A stretch of 64,000 nt of DNA from Liopterus haemorrhoidalis (lineage: Eukaryota > Arthropoda > Insecta > Coleoptera > Dytiscidae): assembly GCA_963971575.1 (NCBI GenBank), contig OZ020618.1, positions 34,078,731-34,142,730 of the forward strand, in the 5' to 3' direction. Below, piece after piece: positions 46,296 through 57,342 of the stretch. Below the pieces are notes generated by a model. It was not told the origin of the DNA. It was given only the letters and a program-made list of their open reading frames with translations, and did not search any database. The position numbers and the translations under genes were made by a program. How positions within the stretch are numbered: the first letter of the stretch is position 1; each line of letters begins with the position of its first letter.

Positions 46296-46330
46296 CTTCG
46301 TAGCCGAAATGTACGTATAGTGAAAATAAA
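46296..46330 (+). other. Hammerhead-like hairpin typical of Penelope-like elements
   Basis: CTGAAGAT, a perfect 6-bp stem GGCTAC/GTAGCC with a 3-nt loop, then CGAAATG. It has the same frame as the hairpin at 6491 but a different stem, suggesting a conserved structure. No Penelope reverse transcriptase was seen. Confidence 0.4.
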
Positions 46331-46859
46331 ATAATTTGTGAAGTAAAGAATCTCTTTAAGTTTACCACATACTCATTTACTTAATCCTTAAGCATTTTTA
46401 CAATTTTCTTCTATAAGGCTGTTGAAGTTTGAGTATAAATTCTTGTGATGTTCTTTTCCATATTTTTTTCTTGTGTCAGAGTCCTTGTTTATTCCAATTC
46501 TACCTCTCTACCTACAGCTCTTTGAATTTTATGATGGTCTTCTTGCTTTTCCTGATCTTTATTTTTCGTGATTTGGCCTGAAAGACTTACAAAATATGTC
46601 CATACCGTCCGACTAAATGCTGTATTCTTAATTGTATCCAGTTTTGTATTTTGTGTTATCTTCCTCAGGAACCTCTTTTTTGTGGTTTTTATTTACTTTA
46701 TTTTTGTTTAGTAGTTTTTTGCATCGTCGATCACGACTTTGAACCGTACGTTACAATTGATATTGTAACCTTTATGTAAATTTGTACCTTGGTCTTTTGA
46801 TGTAGTTAACGTTTTTAGTTAGATAATTTGGTAAAACTACAGGATTACACCCTACACCG

Positions 46860-46955
46860 TCATTTTTTTACACAAACTTCTTCAAGCTTACTTCGAACCT
46901 TTTGGCTTCTTCTGTTCTAGCTTTTTGCTAACTAAATCTAACCTAATTACCACAT
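46860..46955. repeat. Copy of the core of the 34.0-kb TIR element
   Basis: TTTTTTTACACAAACTTCTT, AGCTTACTTCGAACC and CTAACCTAATTACC align with 34045-34137. The GGCCAATGACCGAA termini are absent here, so the core is itself repetitive. Confidence 0.55.
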
Positions 46956-47278
46956 TAGCCTAATTGTGTATCATGTTGTACAAACGTTTATAATTTCGGT
47001 GCCAGACGATTCACCCTATAATTTTTCTAAATCACATCAGACACAGAAAATTATAATTCCATTGGCCCCTAAGGGAAAAGTTACTAGGTGAAACAGGATC
47101 CATTTTAGAACCAAAATGATAGTGAAAAATCAGATTTTAAAATTATGATTGTTTCCTATCTTCACCTTCTAGTTTCATTCAATATTCGCCATATATTTAA
47201 TGCATACATTTATTATTTAATACAATTTGTACATACCATTCAATAATATTGGATGTACGCCTCCATTTGTTTCTAAAC

Positions 47279-47420
47279 CCCAAATTTCTGAATACGCTAG
47301 CCTTCGATCTGCCAACTCTCCTTCCCACTGACTCTTGATATGTGAAGGTTCTGACTCGTTTAATTCTTTTCACAAGCCCTATCCATCTTAAATGTCCTAT
47401 TTTAATTTCTTTAAACTGAT
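47279..47420 (-). pseudogene. LINE fragment, post-RT region
   Basis: The minus-strand frame reads KIGHLRWIGLVKRIKRVRTF then SVGRRVGRSKASV. It matches the LRWxGHVxRMxxxRxPKxxxE...GRRxVGRPxxRW region of LINE ORF2. One frame stays open over about 42 codons. The catalytic RT region is absent. Confidence 0.6.
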
Positions 47421-47596
47421 TTTTACTGCATTTGGATCTAAGATGTGTTATGGTTTATAAAACAAAAATATATGTATACTATTTTTTTAATTAATATTAT
47501 GTATACAGACTTTTAATAATAACTAGTTGAAAATTTTCACAGGAGTTGCTTACTTTGTCTTTAATACGTACCTGTCAAACATGCATTAATATAGTA

Positions 47597-47670
47597 CAGT
47601 GTTTCTCAACCGGCGGTCCGCAGACCACTGGTGGTCCTTAGCAAAATTTTAGTGGTCCGCGAAAGGCTTA
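47597..47670. mobile_element. Solo hAT left end
   Basis: CAGTGTTTCTCAACCGGCGG then TCCGCAGACCACTGGTGG is the terminus of the hAT type found complete at 15484-15771. The right end was not found. Confidence 0.55.
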
Positions 47671-48378
47671 TAAATTATTATTTTTCAGGTTTTCTGTTCA
47701 TTTTTTATCATATTTTGTTTATTTTCCGTGTAATTTGTTAATTTTTCAGTGATTTTTTTATTACTAAGATACTGATAAGTTTTTTTACACAGTAGGATAA
47801 AGTTTTTTTTTTCTTCTTTTAAGTGCTGTCATTAAGTTTGTCTGCAACGTACTTTATAAAATAATACTACTGAAACCGAATCTGGTAACACCATGTGGTA
47901 GATGAAGTGTTTAGCCCTTATCTCAGCTTTTTGAACTCCTAAGAGTTCATTGATTGCTTAAAATATACAAAAGAATTTTAAGGTTTCTTCTAATTGAAAA
48001 ATATTTGATTAAACTACAAAAAATTTAGAATAAAAATGTGTGTCGTAAATCTTGTACGAAATAAATGTTTCAAAGTTATTTTTAACTATGTGTATTTTTT
48101 TTTATAATAAAATTTTATTGATATTTATGTATACTTTTATTGTATTTACTATTTTTTATACAATTTAAGGCGTGGGCTGATGCGTTCTTCTTATATATTT
48201 TGAAACTTTTATTTGAAAAAAAAAGCAAGGATACAATTTTTCACGGTCATGTATTCCGCTTTATTAACCAGTTAATGCTGAATCGATATAACGCGTTCTT
48301 GACAACTACCGACGTCTACAAGTATCACAATAGTCAAATTATGGAACAAATTTAGAAAAAAATTATCCAGTTTCATGG

Positions 48379-48470
48379 TGTTATTCTGAACACAGCTTTT
48401 TCACTTTAAGAGCACTGTAAACTTGCAAGATCGAACGATATTAAAAGATAATATTCTGTCCTCAAACATC
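48379..48470. mobile_element. Left end of the GTGTTATTCTGAACACA family
   Basis: GTGTTATTCTGAACACAGCT, AAGAGCACTGTAAACTTGCA and AGATCGAACGAT match the other copies. It runs into the TTAA-family cluster at 48474. Confidence 0.55.
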
Positions 48471-48473
48471 AAT

Positions 48474-48890
48474 TATAATAGACCCATAGCACAAGTTCAT
48501 GGTATAAGCATAAAGATGTATGAATGCAGTATATTGTCTGTTTATTATAAACAAATGTTCGTACCTATTATAAGCAGAACAGTGATTCACTATTGATTCG
48601 CCTTATGCATATGCGATGCGTTTATGTTATGGATCTATTATAAACCAGGCTTAAAGTCTGGTTTATAATAGCTCCATAAAGGGTTTTCACTATTCGGAAC
48701 ATCTATTTATAATAAACAGAACAAAGATAGTACTGATCTATTATAAATAATATTTAAAGCCTCGTTTATTATAGGTTCAGAGCGTATATGCATGGCACAA
48801 GCATTCACCTCATGCTATATCATTGTTTTGTTTATAATGCGAACATCTGATTGTAATAAACTAATAATGTACATTATTGATACATCTTTA
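48474..48890. mobile_element. Cluster of three TTAA-family MITEs sharing junctions
   Basis: Copy A ends CTATTATAAACCAGGC then TTAA (48651-48654). Copy B starts AGTCTGGTTTATAATAGCTC and ends GATCTATTATAAATAATATTTAA. Copy C begins AGCCTCGTTTATTATAGG at about 48758 and loses its right end. Each has internal AACATCTRTTTATAATAAAC-like text. Adjacent copies share one TTAA-type junction, as at 4497-4500. Confidence 0.65.
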
Positions 48891-49479
48891 TGCCTGTAAA
48901 TTGATTTTTCTGGGTTTATTTTTTCAAATTGTAATGTTTTTGTTTATTCTTGTTTTTAATTTTTTCCGTTTTGATTTTAAATAGTGATAAGGTAAATCAG
49001 TGACTACGTATTAAACGTTAGACCATGTTATTACACCTGTATGTGTTTACTGCTAAACTCATCGTTTGATCAAGTCTATTTGTAATGCTTGTATGAAATA
49101 ATTTAAACGCCATTTTGAGATAAAGCCTTTGTATTAGACAACCTACATTTCTAATTAGATCTTTATTTACATCTGATTACAGTACGCAAATAATGCCTAA
49201 TGTATATCATCTATTGTTTTTCATAGTAAATAATGATGATTCAAAATAGCAATATATATTTATTTGCACTAAGACAACGTGACACTGAAAATAAGAGTGA
49301 CTTTTAAATAATGCACGATTGAAATAATCATTACCAGTTCGTAACAAATCAAAATAAAATTAAACTGAAGTTATCAATAGAATTTCGTCAGTTCTTATTC
49401 TGTACAAAGGTTCTCAAATTTACTTAGCACGGAACATATTTATGTGCAAAAATAAATGGAATTTCACTCACAGAACTAC

Positions 49480-49690
49480 TCCATGATTAATTGCAAGGTC
49501 TTTCCATGCAACCTGTACACTAATATTTGATAGATCTTCTGTTATTTGACCTGTCTATCTTTTGCGAGGCCTTCCAATTGATCGACAGTTGTTCAATCTC
49601 CCTTTTCAGACCTTTAATATCGTGTCCTTTAATCTTACCACGTGTTATATCCACGGTAATCGTTCTTCTTTAATTTCCGAAACATTACTT
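49480..49690 (-). pseudogene. LINE C-terminal fragment
   Basis: The minus-strand frame reads RPRKR, a stop where W is expected, TGQITEDLSNISVQ and VAWKDLAIN. It is a good match to RPxxRWxDxIxEDLxxI...AWxxLAxDR of LINE ORF2 tails and collinear with the fragments at 18.1 and 25.8 kb. Confidence 0.6.
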
Positions 49691-52130
49691 CACTTTTTAA
49701 GTACAATTCTGGGATATCTTCTTTTTTGTGGCTTCATGCTTTCTGTGGGGGAAAAGAAAATAATACTGTTTGTTAGTGCGTAATTCAAAACGGTTATTGG
49801 CACAATGAATCAGTAATAAATGATTTACATTTAATATCAATAAGAGAAATTTTGATTTATCTCATTGTCATTATCAATGACAAACGTTTGAAATATTATC
49901 TATACAATTGTATATTCTGTGAATCATCTTCGCAATGTCGCACTCCTGTTAAACTAGGAACGGAAGCTGTCGAGCCATCTTTGATCTTAATAACTGATAA
50001 ATTCCTGGTATTGTCACTGAATATTAATTTTGTCGCATTAATTATGAACATTTGTACAGTAAATTCGCACATTTTATCGTGAGAAAGTTGTTTAGGATAC
50101 AAATTATATATCCGAAGAAAATGTTGTAAAAGTGTTATTAACGAGTTTCCTCTGTCATCGGAAATAAGCTTTAATTAGTTATAAAATATAGATTATGTTT
50201 CTTTTTTTAAATATAGTAAGTTGTCGCATTTCTGGGTTACGTGAAGTCCGGCCTTAAGTCTAGGCAACATAGGATAGGTCATACTATGGTTGTGTCATCA
50301 GGCGTATTGACATAAGAGGTAATAAAAGTTTATTTAAAATACCTTCAAAATCAAAATCAAAAACTTGTATCATTCTAAAACACTATTATCTATTCGAACC
50401 AAACAGAAACAAAAGAAAAACTAGCAGGTTCGTTATGTCCAACGCTACATATATGAAGTATTCTTTAATGATCACAAAAATGTATTTCCTAAAATTATAA
50501 GGGAACATTATATGAATAATGGCTTACGCCCGTGAAGGCTAAAGCACTTAAAGAAGAAGAAAATAATGAAAGAACATGACATATGTTATACTCTATCTCT
50601 GAAAGACTGATAGTAATAAATCATTTTGTCAGGCAGTTACCAGTGGCGTGCACATTTTAAACACGTTTAAATTGGTTTTGTGTATTTCTATATTCATTTA
50701 CTATTTATCATTTTATTAAACGCACGCCTGTGACCATATTTATCATATCATTAAACACACCCCTGTGACCATATTTTTCCTCAAAATTTTATGGTCAAAT
50801 TTTTATGGTCTATTGTGTTTAACCTTAGTTCGTATTCCCATATACTATGTGCGGCACACTCGGTTGTTTTTAACAATATTTCGTTTCGAACTATTCATAT
50901 TTTGTCGCTTTTGTTTTACCGCTTCTGTGTGATAATACAATAACTTTTTACAAATAATAAATTTTATTACTATCAGTCTTTCGGAGACAGAGTATAGTTG
51001 ACTATTTTTTGTGTATAGCAACATCGGCTCTTAGCGGTTATTTATGGTATATAATTAAACTTGTTAGCATTAATCAAACTTAAAATATTTTAACAAATAT
51101 ATTGATACAATAGCGTTATTTATACAAAGTAGCAGTTTTAAACTGAGTATTATTGCGCCTATATACCGACAAGTATCCTTTATTTTTTCAAAAAATCAGC
51201 AGCTTTAATTAAAATAACATTTCCTACTCCTGGAAAACATGAGGCATTCAATTCTCGGTTTACTAAGAAATTAATGTAATTATCATTAAGTTTAATGAAA
51301 TTAACGCTTTTACAACATACACAATAGAAGGAAGCTGCGATGAGAAAATTTTACGTAATGTAAAATTGTGTACTTTTAGGAAACCATGTGTCATCTATTT
51401 AGCTTCATATTTCAGGGGAAGTTTTTTGTTCGCAATTTTATAGCACTCAATTATAGAGTGTGTTCATTCGTACCATTAGTTTTGCTTTAAAATGTTTTTG
51501 TTCTACAATTCTGAAAAACATTCTGTCAGCACCCAATAATTAAGGATATAAACAATAACGAAACCGATGACGGATGTAGAATTTTGTTCTTCCTTCGGAA
51601 GACTTGACGCTTTAGAATTTTTTTTAGATTCTTAAGACTTTATAGTACCGTTAAAAAGACAAACGCCGTGAAAAAAATTACTTTAGGTATTTCTAATTGG
51701 TGTAACTTAACTTTTTTTTTTTTGACAGTTTTAGAAAATAATAATTTTCTTTATTATAATTCAGCTGTAGAAAAAAATACTGTCTGCACCAGTACGCGAA
51801 ACACGACCTACTATTCCATGCGTATATATCGAGTTATTGAGTTGGAAATCTTATTTATTGATCATTCCTCGTTCATTAGCAGTGCTTCTCAATATTGTTT
51901 AGTCGATTCTCTTTAAAGATGAAATTATTAACGTTCCTCTAGTCACTAGAATCTAGTGTTATAAGTAATAATAAAAATTATTTTTACGCGATTTTGTTTC
52001 ACTAGTGGGTGTTTACGTCGTGGAAGAAATATACTCTGCGTATTTTATGTTTCTAGGTCCAGGGGCTTGGGCTGGGCGTTGATGAGTCATTTAGTCAGAA
52101 CTTTTGTTTTTATATAGATCATACTAGAGC
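49691..52130. other. AT-rich DNA, no supported gene
   Basis: Both strands are open at 49852-50102 for about 70 codons but without motifs. At 50700-50800 a unit of about 35 bp ending CCTGTGACCATATTT is tandemly duplicated. A CAGTGGCGTGCACA sequence at 50641 resembles a transposon end without a matching duplication. Confidence 0.4.
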
Positions 52131-52368
52131 CAAGGGTGGATCCAGAGGGGTAATGGGTTAATCGTCCCCGTCGCTCTCTAGAAAGAAATTGTATATTATA
52201 TACAATTAATTTGACGAAAAAATATAAATTATTGTTTATTGAATATATTGTTTTGTAGAAAAATAAAATATTAGTTTCTTATGAACTTATGGAGGGCAGG
52301 AAAATTTGCATTTTTCTTTTCAATTTACTAAATCGACCACCGTTAAAAAAATTCTGGATCTGCCCATG
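52131..52368. mobile_element. hAT MITE (CAAGGGTGGATCCAGA)
   Basis: CAAGGGTGGATCCAGA faces TTCTGGATCTGCCCATG. The flanking octamers ACTAGAGC (52123-52130) and ACTAGACC (52369-52376) match at 7 of 8 bases. It is 238 bp and non-coding. Confidence 0.75.
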
Positions 52369-52376
52369 ACTAGACC

Positions 52377-53783
52377 TCTGTAAGATGCTGGAAATATGAA
52401 CGCAATTTTTGTCGAATATTTTAATTTACTTTGGAGGTATGCTGCAATTCGTATAAGTTACATCATGTATATGCTTAAAACATTGTCTTATTTAATAATA
52501 ATAATAATATATTATTGAGCCAGTTAGTGATCATTACAGATACAGAGGTTAAGTCAATAATTGACTGAAAAAATGGAATGAATCTTTTTTTGTAATAAAA
52601 ATTAACGTTGGTGACACCCGCAAATCTTTTTTGATTCACCAGTACTAGGTCATAAGATTTTTTACGATCTTGAAATATACCCTATTTGAAGAAAATAGAA
52701 TTGGTATCGGTGAAAGTTCACCGGTGTAAAAGGGTTCGAAGCGAAATGTAATTGCATTAATATGAATGGGTGAATCCAAAGAATGAATTATCAGTAACAC
52801 AAGGCTGTTTAGAGGTGCATTTGGTAGAACGATGTTCGAATGATATGTACCAGTGCTCTGGCATTGAAATGTTAATTATTTATGTTTGCTTACACAGTTA
52901 ATTTGTACCATAAATTGAAAACAAGTAGACAGTAATTTCCATAGGTTTATATTACACTTGCCAAGTTATTTGTTTTTTCTAAACATATCTATTTATTTTA
53001 ATTATTTATAAATGATTTTATGTCTGGTCTCTTGTTCAATACTTGTAAATATTCTTTTTAATATTTATACTGCTATTTTATCTTTAAATTAAATGTTGAA
53101 AAGTATTCTTATTCCTTTCCCAGCATTAAAACAATGTTTAAAACATTAAAGTTGATTACAAGAAATACGATTAACGTGATAATAAAAACAGACACAGATT
53201 ACATTTGGACATAGTCATGTATCCGTCCAGTGCATTGCACAGTTCTTTTAGATCAGGCAAGCTAAGGATTCTAAAAATAAACAGTGCTGGTCTTTGCCCA
53301 GTGCGGCAGGCTCTATCTAAGAGGGCCTTGGAAGAAATAACCTTGTTACATGTAGTATTTTATTATTGTGAGACTTCACAGTCACATTACTTCAGTTCAT
53401 GGCTCAGCTGTTCCTAAATGTTACACAAGTTTTGTGTTTTGCGATTTCTAATGCTATGGAATTTTAAAAGATGATTTCTTAATAGTTTTGTTTATTATAC
53501 AGTAACCTATTTTTATTTCTGCAATATGGTTTACGTTCTGAGAATTGTGCAGCTTACCTACCTACTTACAGTTTTCATTACACAAATAATTATACAACAT
53601 TAGATTTATATAAATCCTATAAAAATTTAGGTGAAATTAAATAAATAATATTCTTTGTTATTTTATTTTTATTGCTTTTTAACTATGAAGAAAAATGTTG
53701 GAATAAAATGTCGATTGTGGAGATTTCTTTAGGGGTCAAGGACTTTGTGTGCATATTTGTATATGTCTGTATGTATGTATGCA
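52377..53783. other. AT-rich non-coding DNA
   Basis: A TAA microsatellite lies near 52495. A 70-codon frame at 53205-53417 has no motif. No terminal repeats were recognised. Confidence 0.45.
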
Positions 53784-54222
53784 AAGTCTGTTCAATGACA
53801 AATGAACGAACCTTATTTATTATTTCTTTCTCATGCTTGTAAGGCATGTAATAATAATTGAATCCCAACACCTAGATAGGCGTATATGGGGCAGAGAAGG
53901 TAAGTTCCCCGTTTCTAGACCGCCGGCCATAGATATGAAAGTCACGTGATCAGTGTGACGTTTCAGCCGGTCCTATTATCACTGTATAAACAGGTACTCA
54001 TTTTAAGTATTAAATACTTGAGGCTGAGTCGACCCCAGAGCTGACTGCACAATTTCGGAAGATAAAAATCCGAAGGAGGTGGGGCGTATCGAACCCGGGT
54101 CCCTGTGCTCCGTAGACAACCGTGTTACCACAGAGCCACGGCAACTCCTGTAAAGCATGTGCAAGACAGAAATATATAAAAAAGTTGGTTTGTGTTTTAT
54201 TCATTTGTCATTGAACAGACTT
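53784..54222. repeat. Perfect 23-bp inverted repeat flanking a SINE
   Basis: The arm starting AAGTCTGTTCAATGACAA (53784-53806) recurs exactly inverted at 54200-54222. The enclosed sequence is mostly the SINE at 53850-54148. TG/TA-alternating microsatellites lie just outside both arms. Confidence 0.75.
53850..54148 (-). mobile_element. tRNA-derived SINE, best full-length copy
   Basis: On the minus strand: a head with TGGCTCTGTGGTAACACGG and box B GGGTTCGATACG, a body with TCTTCCGAAATTGTGCAGTC and AGCTCTGGGGTCGACTCAGC, CAAGTATTTAATACTTAAAA, TGAGTACCTGTTTATACAGT, TAGGACCGGCTGAAACGTCA, GGCCGGCGGTCTAGAAACGG, and a CCTATCTAGGTGTTGGGATT 3' end with an ATTATTAT tail. The flanking 12-mers TGTAAGGCATGT (53838-53849) and TGTAAAGCATGT (54149-54160) differ at one base, as expected for a LINE-mobilised SINE. 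Confidence 0.85.
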
Positions 54223-54320
54223 CTTTATAAAACTGAATTGTATATATGTGTGTAAACGTATATACACGTATCTGTGTTTGTGTATGTACATGTATGTGTA
54301 TGTACAATAAGGGCAATTTT
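54223..54320. repeat. Alternating purine-pyrimidine microsatellite
   Basis: TGTATATATGTGTGTAAACG and GTATGTACATGTATGTGTAT form a TG/TA-alternating tract next to the SINE locus. A similar tract is at 53745-53780. Confidence 0.6.
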
Positions 54321-55670
54321 TGTGTTGTCATTATTGCAATGAGCCATATGTGTCTATGTGGTTTACGCGATAACTTAAATCAAGTTTCTATATGACTTTC
54401 CAACGAATTGATCATTGAAAGAGATGTATAGATGCTGAAAAATATGTTCAAAGAGAAAATAATGTTTATAAAAAGCTACTAAGATCTAAAAAGAAATTTC
54501 GGAAAGGTGACACCTAAAACGTTCAATATTTTTTTATTAGGAAATGATAATTTTTGAAATGATTTAGTATAGTTTTATCCGAGCTCGAGCAAGCGTGTTT
54601 TTAGCATGTTGGGAGGAAATCAAATTTATGCCTTTTGAGGATCTTAAGAATTGCCCCAATTTAAAACATATGTTTCATTTTTTTAATTTTAATATTCATG
54701 GGTTTCGCATACAGTGTGTTAAAGTAAAAACAACGCAAGAATTATGTGAATAAAATAGAAATAAAAAATATAACACATTTGGGTAATGTCCATAAAAATT
54801 ACCAACTGAGTGCAATTTTTTCTATTTATTTATCAAGCCACATCGATCAGTATTATTATTTTAAAAGTATTATGCTAGATACATCATATTTTGTAAAAGG
54901 AAAATATAGAATATTATTAACTAATGTGGGACGGATATTATCTAATCACATGCTTAAAAGTCAGCATCATTTGAACCATTTAACTGGAGCTGCAAAATCG
55001 CTGTGTATTACTGATAAATAAAAGCTTTCATTTTAAAAATTTTCTGATCCCGTGTTAAATCATATCCAAATTTTATTTTAACGTAAAATGGAAATAACAC
55101 AATTTGAACCAGTAAAATAAATCGTTCACAAAAAATTGCGAAATGTAATTAGACAAAATAAAATCAATAATAATTAATAAATCTAAGAAATTAATAATAA
55201 TAATATATTATAGGACGAAAAACAATTAGAACAAACTATAAATATGTATTTGCCATTCAGATAAAATAAACTGGTACACAACATCAGCGGCTATTAAGAG
55301 CTAATCACAGCTCATTTACTTGTTTAGTTTGAAATAAACGTCACAATGAAAGAACACAAAATAGATGTGGGAGCGATGATGGGGGTGAAGGATGTAATTG
55401 GGCCAACTACCACTTACTATCACAGATATATAAATAACACACTAAAATATAATGCAAGTTTTCCATCATAAAACAAAATGTTCCATCCAATCAAGAAGCA
55501 ACCTGTCTATGAGAACTCGTAGCCCTTTTTTTAACGACATTGCACCCATGTCCCTATTACACAAACATGTCCATACCGGGATTCGAGTCCTTTAACCCGT
55601 GAAGCAGGAAGTTACTACGAGAATACCATTATCAGCGTGAAACTTTAACCCCTGTACTCCCTGGCGTGTT
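54321..55670. other. AT-rich DNA, weak tRNA-like echo
   Basis: A 91-codon frame at 54746-55021 has no motif. Around 55565-55655 the minus strand has a box-B-like GGACTCGAATCCC, but the rest does not match the SINE family or fold like a tRNA. Confidence 0.35.
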
Positions 55671-55699
55671 AGCTATTTCTTTTGTACCCCTGAAAATTA

Positions 55700-55892
55700 T
55701 AGTAGAAAAAAAAACGCTCTGACCCCCAGTTTGCCCTCCCCCCAAAAAAGCTTTCAGAAAAATTTAGAAATGAGGACCTTTTTTAAGTCATCACTTGTGT
55801 TTTCATGTGTATTTAATAACGATAAAAAATGATGCCCTCTTCAAATATATCTTGCCACCCCCCAGTTTTTTTAAGAGCTCACGCCGCCATTG
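55700..55892. mobile_element. hAT-like MITE, CAGTGGCGGCG type, right part
   Basis: It ends CCCCCAGTTTTTTTAAGAGC then TCACGCCGCCATTG, the counterpart of the left end CAGTGGCGGCGCTAGCTCTT at 59313. It includes one hairpin/poly(T) unit (GAGGACCTTTTTTAAGTCAT then CACTTGTG). The left end is unclear. Confidence 0.5.
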
Positions 55893-56035
55893 TAGGTGCT
55901 CCTAGTATTTTCTGACGTACCCTAGTTGAGATCCAATCATCCATAGGGTTAATAAATTTTATTCTAGTATTGTTATACTACATACTTAAAGAGTTCCATT
56001 TTTCTGTCCGACAAAACAAGGTTTATTAACGACAG

Positions 56036-56595
56036 ATTTTAAGAATGGAAAAAAAGAAATGCACGACAGATTATTCCAGTAACGACAACATATTTGAATC
56101 ACGACAAAATATGTAGTTGCACGTCAGACTATGTAGGTGAACGACAAATTCTGGTGATCCCTCTGTAAATCCGTGTACAGACCATATGGTAATATTAGCT
56201 ATCATTTAAAGAATTAAAAGAAATATATTTTAACATTTAAATAGAAAGCAAAATGACGAATTTGTTTTCTCCTGTTCAGTATTTAGGAGGCTATGAAAGC
56301 TTTAATTGTCAAGATATTTTAAAAATAATGTTTTCTTATAATGTTTATGATTTTACAATATGATTATTTTTTCATATTTTTGGTACATTTATCCACTGTT
56401 CAGATTTAATTTAATGCTAATTGCAAATTCCCTCGTTAAAATGTCATCTTCTGTAGTGCAAAGAATCTAATTTGTCGTGAACCCATTCGTCGCTATAATG
56501 ACGTATTTTTCTTGCTGAGTAAATATTTTGACATGCAATATTTGACGTTATAAGTACATATTTTGTCGTGCCGTTGTAATTTTTCCATACTTAAA
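56036..56595. mobile_element. Long-TIR element with iterated ACGACAAAAT motif
   Basis: TTTAAGAATGGAAAA at the left faces TTTTTCCATACTTAAA at the right. The imperfect arms of about 110-130 bp each contain several copies of ACGACAAAAT-like and ACGTCA-like decamers at spacings near 20-25 bp. It is 560 bp with no coding capacity. Confidence 0.6.
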
Positions 56596-57085
56596 TTATA
56601 TTTGCAGAAATCAAATATTAGTAGTAAATGAGTGTTATTCGGATATATTGTAAACATGTATTGTGTAAACGTCAGTTAAATTAAGCTTCAGAATGCCCAT
56701 CATTATGAATGGAAATACTATTGTTATCAATTTACCAATAATATTCTACTTCATATCTGTCATAAATAAATCTCTGATATGATTAAGCTCACTTATGATA
56801 GCTGGTTATACCATTAAATGAAAGTGTGATTTCATGTATTTCGACGATCTAGATATAATCATTTCATAGATCACTAAAAATTTAATGACTGAAAAAACTT
56901 TATCGGATTCGGATTTTTCAAAATAAAGACCAATCATTGCTTCTATCCCAAGGTTTGTACGCACTTGTAAAAGAAATTATCTAATATAGGTGTATTTTTC
57001 ATATAAATAATAAAAGACCTTCATTTTTATTTTACCTGTTTTTTTTTTACATTTAGATATTGTATTGAAATATTATTCTATACAA

Positions 57086-57334
57086 CAGGGGCGCACACAG
57101 ATTTTTGGTTTTGGGGGCGGGTCCAATTATACATAATCTTTATAAACACAGAGCAAATTTTCAATTTCAAGTGAAGAGCAAAAACCTCCTTTCTAAATAT
57201 TAAGTGAAGAGCAAATAAAAAAAAGGTCCTCACTCCTAAATTTTAAGTGAAGAGCAAAAAAAAATGTCCTCACTTCTCACAATACGAAGCGGGGGCGTCC
57301 GGACCCCTTGGACCCCCCCTTGTGTGCGCCACTG
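57086..57334. mobile_element. hAT MITE with perfect CTATACAA duplication
   Basis: CAGGGGCGCACACAGA at the left and TGTGTGCGCCACTG at the right are flanked by identical CTATACAA octamers (57078-57085, 57335-57342). The body has three tandem AAGTGAAGAGCAAAAA / TCCTCACTTCTAAAT units. The 77-codon frame at 57247 starts inside it and is a shadow. Confidence 0.9.
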
Positions 57335-57342
57335 CTATACAA

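Noticed and set aside
46440..46760. Further minus-strand LINE fragment
   Set aside because: Some Lys/Arg-rich stretches looked LINE-like, but no block aligned convincingly to a conserved motif.
49852..50102. Gene on either strand
   Set aside because: Both strands are open over the same stretch with no recognisable motif, which is more likely chance.
50641..50730. 90-bp hAT MITE (CAGTGGCGTGCAC ... CGCACGCCTG)
   Set aside because: The ends resemble hAT termini but the flanking octamers do not match, and the right end is part of a small tandem duplication.
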